Source: Mycobacterium sp.
GTDB lineage: Bacteria; Actinomycetota; Actinomycetes; Mycobacteriales; Mycobacteriaceae
Direction: 5' to 3'
Length of the DNA: 35,788 bases
NCBI GenBank assembly: GCA_020438905.1
Contig: JAGQTQ010000011.1
Coordinates: 1 to 35,788 of the forward strand
Shown here piece by piece: positions 34,249 through 35,788 of this stretch (position 1 is its first letter; each line of letters begins with the position of its first letter). Position numbers and translations under genes: made by a program. A model generated the notes under the pieces. The model saw nothing but the letters and a program-made list of their open reading frames with translations, made no database searches and had not been told where the DNA came from.

Positions 34249-34924
34249 CGGGCGGGGTCGGGTCGGGCGGCGGGGGCGTCACCGGCCCCGGCGCGTCGGG
34301 AACGGGTTCGGCGGCTTCCGGCGGCGCCGGCGGCGGACCGTGTGGGGTGTCGGCGATGGTGTGCCACAGCGAGGTGTACCAGGGGTCGCCGCTGCGCACG
34401 GGTTGGGTCTGCGGTTCGACGCCGGGCTCGACCACCGCCCCCGGCGGCAACTGGACCTGGTAGGGGATGTCACCGGGCTTGACGAACCCGAGCCGCTCGC
34501 GGGCCTGCGCGGCGATGTACACCGGATCTGCGAGTTTGGCCTTCTGCCCCTCCAGTTCGGCGATCTGCGCGCGCAGTGCGGCCTCGCTGGCGGCCAACTG
34601 CTTCATCTCGGTGCGCTGGGCGAAATAGGTGCGCACCGGCCCGGCGATGGTCAGCGTCAACACGCAGATCACCGCGGCCAGGATCGCCGCCCGACGGGCG
34701 GTGAAGCCGAGTCGCTGCTCGCTCTGCTGCTGCACCGAGTCGGAGATGGCCTGGCGGATCGGCTCGGTGATACTGCGACCGACCGACTCCGCGCGGGCGC
34801 GCAGACCGGTGGGGCGGGTTTCGCGGGCACCGATTCGTGCCGGACGGGCGCGGGCACGGCCCGACGCACCCGGACGGGAAGCCGGCGCACGCCGTTTGGG
34901 ATCGGACCGCTTACCTTCTGCCAC
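34241..34924 (-). CDS. ftsB: FtsB/DivIC-type septum formation protein, Rv1024-like
   Basis: A 227-aa bitopic membrane protein. A basic cytoplasmic N-terminus of about 75 residues, rich in R, P and A, precedes one membrane helix, AAILAAVICVLTLTIAGPV. A coiled coil follows (EMKQLAASEAALRAQIAELEGQKAKL), then the conserved DPVYIAAQARERLGFVKPGD. This is the DivIC/FtsB layout. The C-terminal tail is long and Pro-rich. It works with FtsL and FtsQ in activating septal peptidoglycan synthesis. GTG at 34924 matches the length I recall for Rv1024; its ribosome site is weak. It lies 25 bp after eno. Confidence 0.88.
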   Translation of the reverse strand: MAEGKRSDPKRRAPASRPGASGRARARPARIGARETRPTGLRARAESVGRSITEPIRQAISDSVQQQSEQRLGFTARRAAILAAVICVLTLTIAGPVRTYFAQRTEMKQLAASEAALRAQIAELEGQKAKLADPVYIAAQARERLGFVKPGDIPYQVQLPPGAVVEPGVEPQTQPVRSGDPWYTSLWHTIADTPHGPPPAPPEAAEPVPDAPGPVTPPPPDPTPPGG

Positions 34925-34949
34925 GTGGTGCTCGTTCGGCCGGGGCCGT

Positions 34950-35788
<839 letters not shown>

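Overview
This looks like a chromosomal window from a mycobacterium, probably an environmental Mycolicibacterium or Mycobacterium. The sequence is very GC-rich and uses many GTG and TTG starts. It carries typical mycobacterial families: Lip/Lpq proteins, FadA/FadD/EchA lipid enzymes, a PGRS-type glycine-rich protein, a TB8.4-like hemophore protein and mycobacterial BfrA. From memory, both ends run collinear but inverted with the M. tuberculosis Rv1023-Rv1077 interval. In falling coordinate order these are eno, ftsB-like, DUF501, ppx2, then the Rv1057-like propeller, fadD14, Rv1059, Rv1061, Rv1063c, lpqV, Rv1069c, echA8, echA9, Rv1072, fadA3, Rv1075c, lipU and cbs. That synteny is recalled, not computed.

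Left conserved block (1-14.9 kb). Lipid and acyl-CoA metabolism dominates. lipU and cbs (partial) run on the minus strand, divergent from a GDSL esterase and thiolase fadA3. A strong hairpin separates fadA3 from a BI-1/YccA membrane protein. echA9, echA8, a membrane alpha/beta hydrolase, lipoprotein lpqV and a patatin-like phospholipase form a tight plus-strand run. A minus-strand fadD14 / Rv1059-like reductase / class II amidotransferase run meets it tail to tail. A small secreted protein and an Rv1057-like beta-propeller follow.

Accessory block (15-32.8 kb). This part does not match the recalled M. tuberculosis order. It holds an MpaB-type oxygenase, a DUF3060 membrane protein, a GH29 alpha-L-fucosidase with a small membrane protein, a 936-aa secreted TIM-barrel-like protein of no recognised family, a KefB-type antiporter and an intact PGRS-GH12 secreted cellulase-like protein. 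A tandem 16-bp repeat lies just upstream of the cellulase-like gene. A 412-aa orphan protein and a K+ channel follow. Next comes an iron-linked group: bfd and bfrA divergent over two IdeR-like boxes, a Tat-exported BBE-type flavoenzyme and a leaderless hemophore-like gene. The block ends with an SRPBCC protein, a tRNA with UAA anticodon but a short variable loop, and a 36-residue cysteine-rich peptide gene.

Right conserved block (32.8-35.8 kb). eno, ftsB-like, DUF501 and ppx2, plus a 99-aa hypothetical, form one minus-strand operon with overlapping or near-touching genes.

Most noteworthy: the metallothionein-like peptide, the class I-shaped tRNA(UAA), the 936-aa possible new glycan-active protein, the PGRS-GH12 gene with its upstream tandem repeat, and several well-formed palindromes in divergent promoters.
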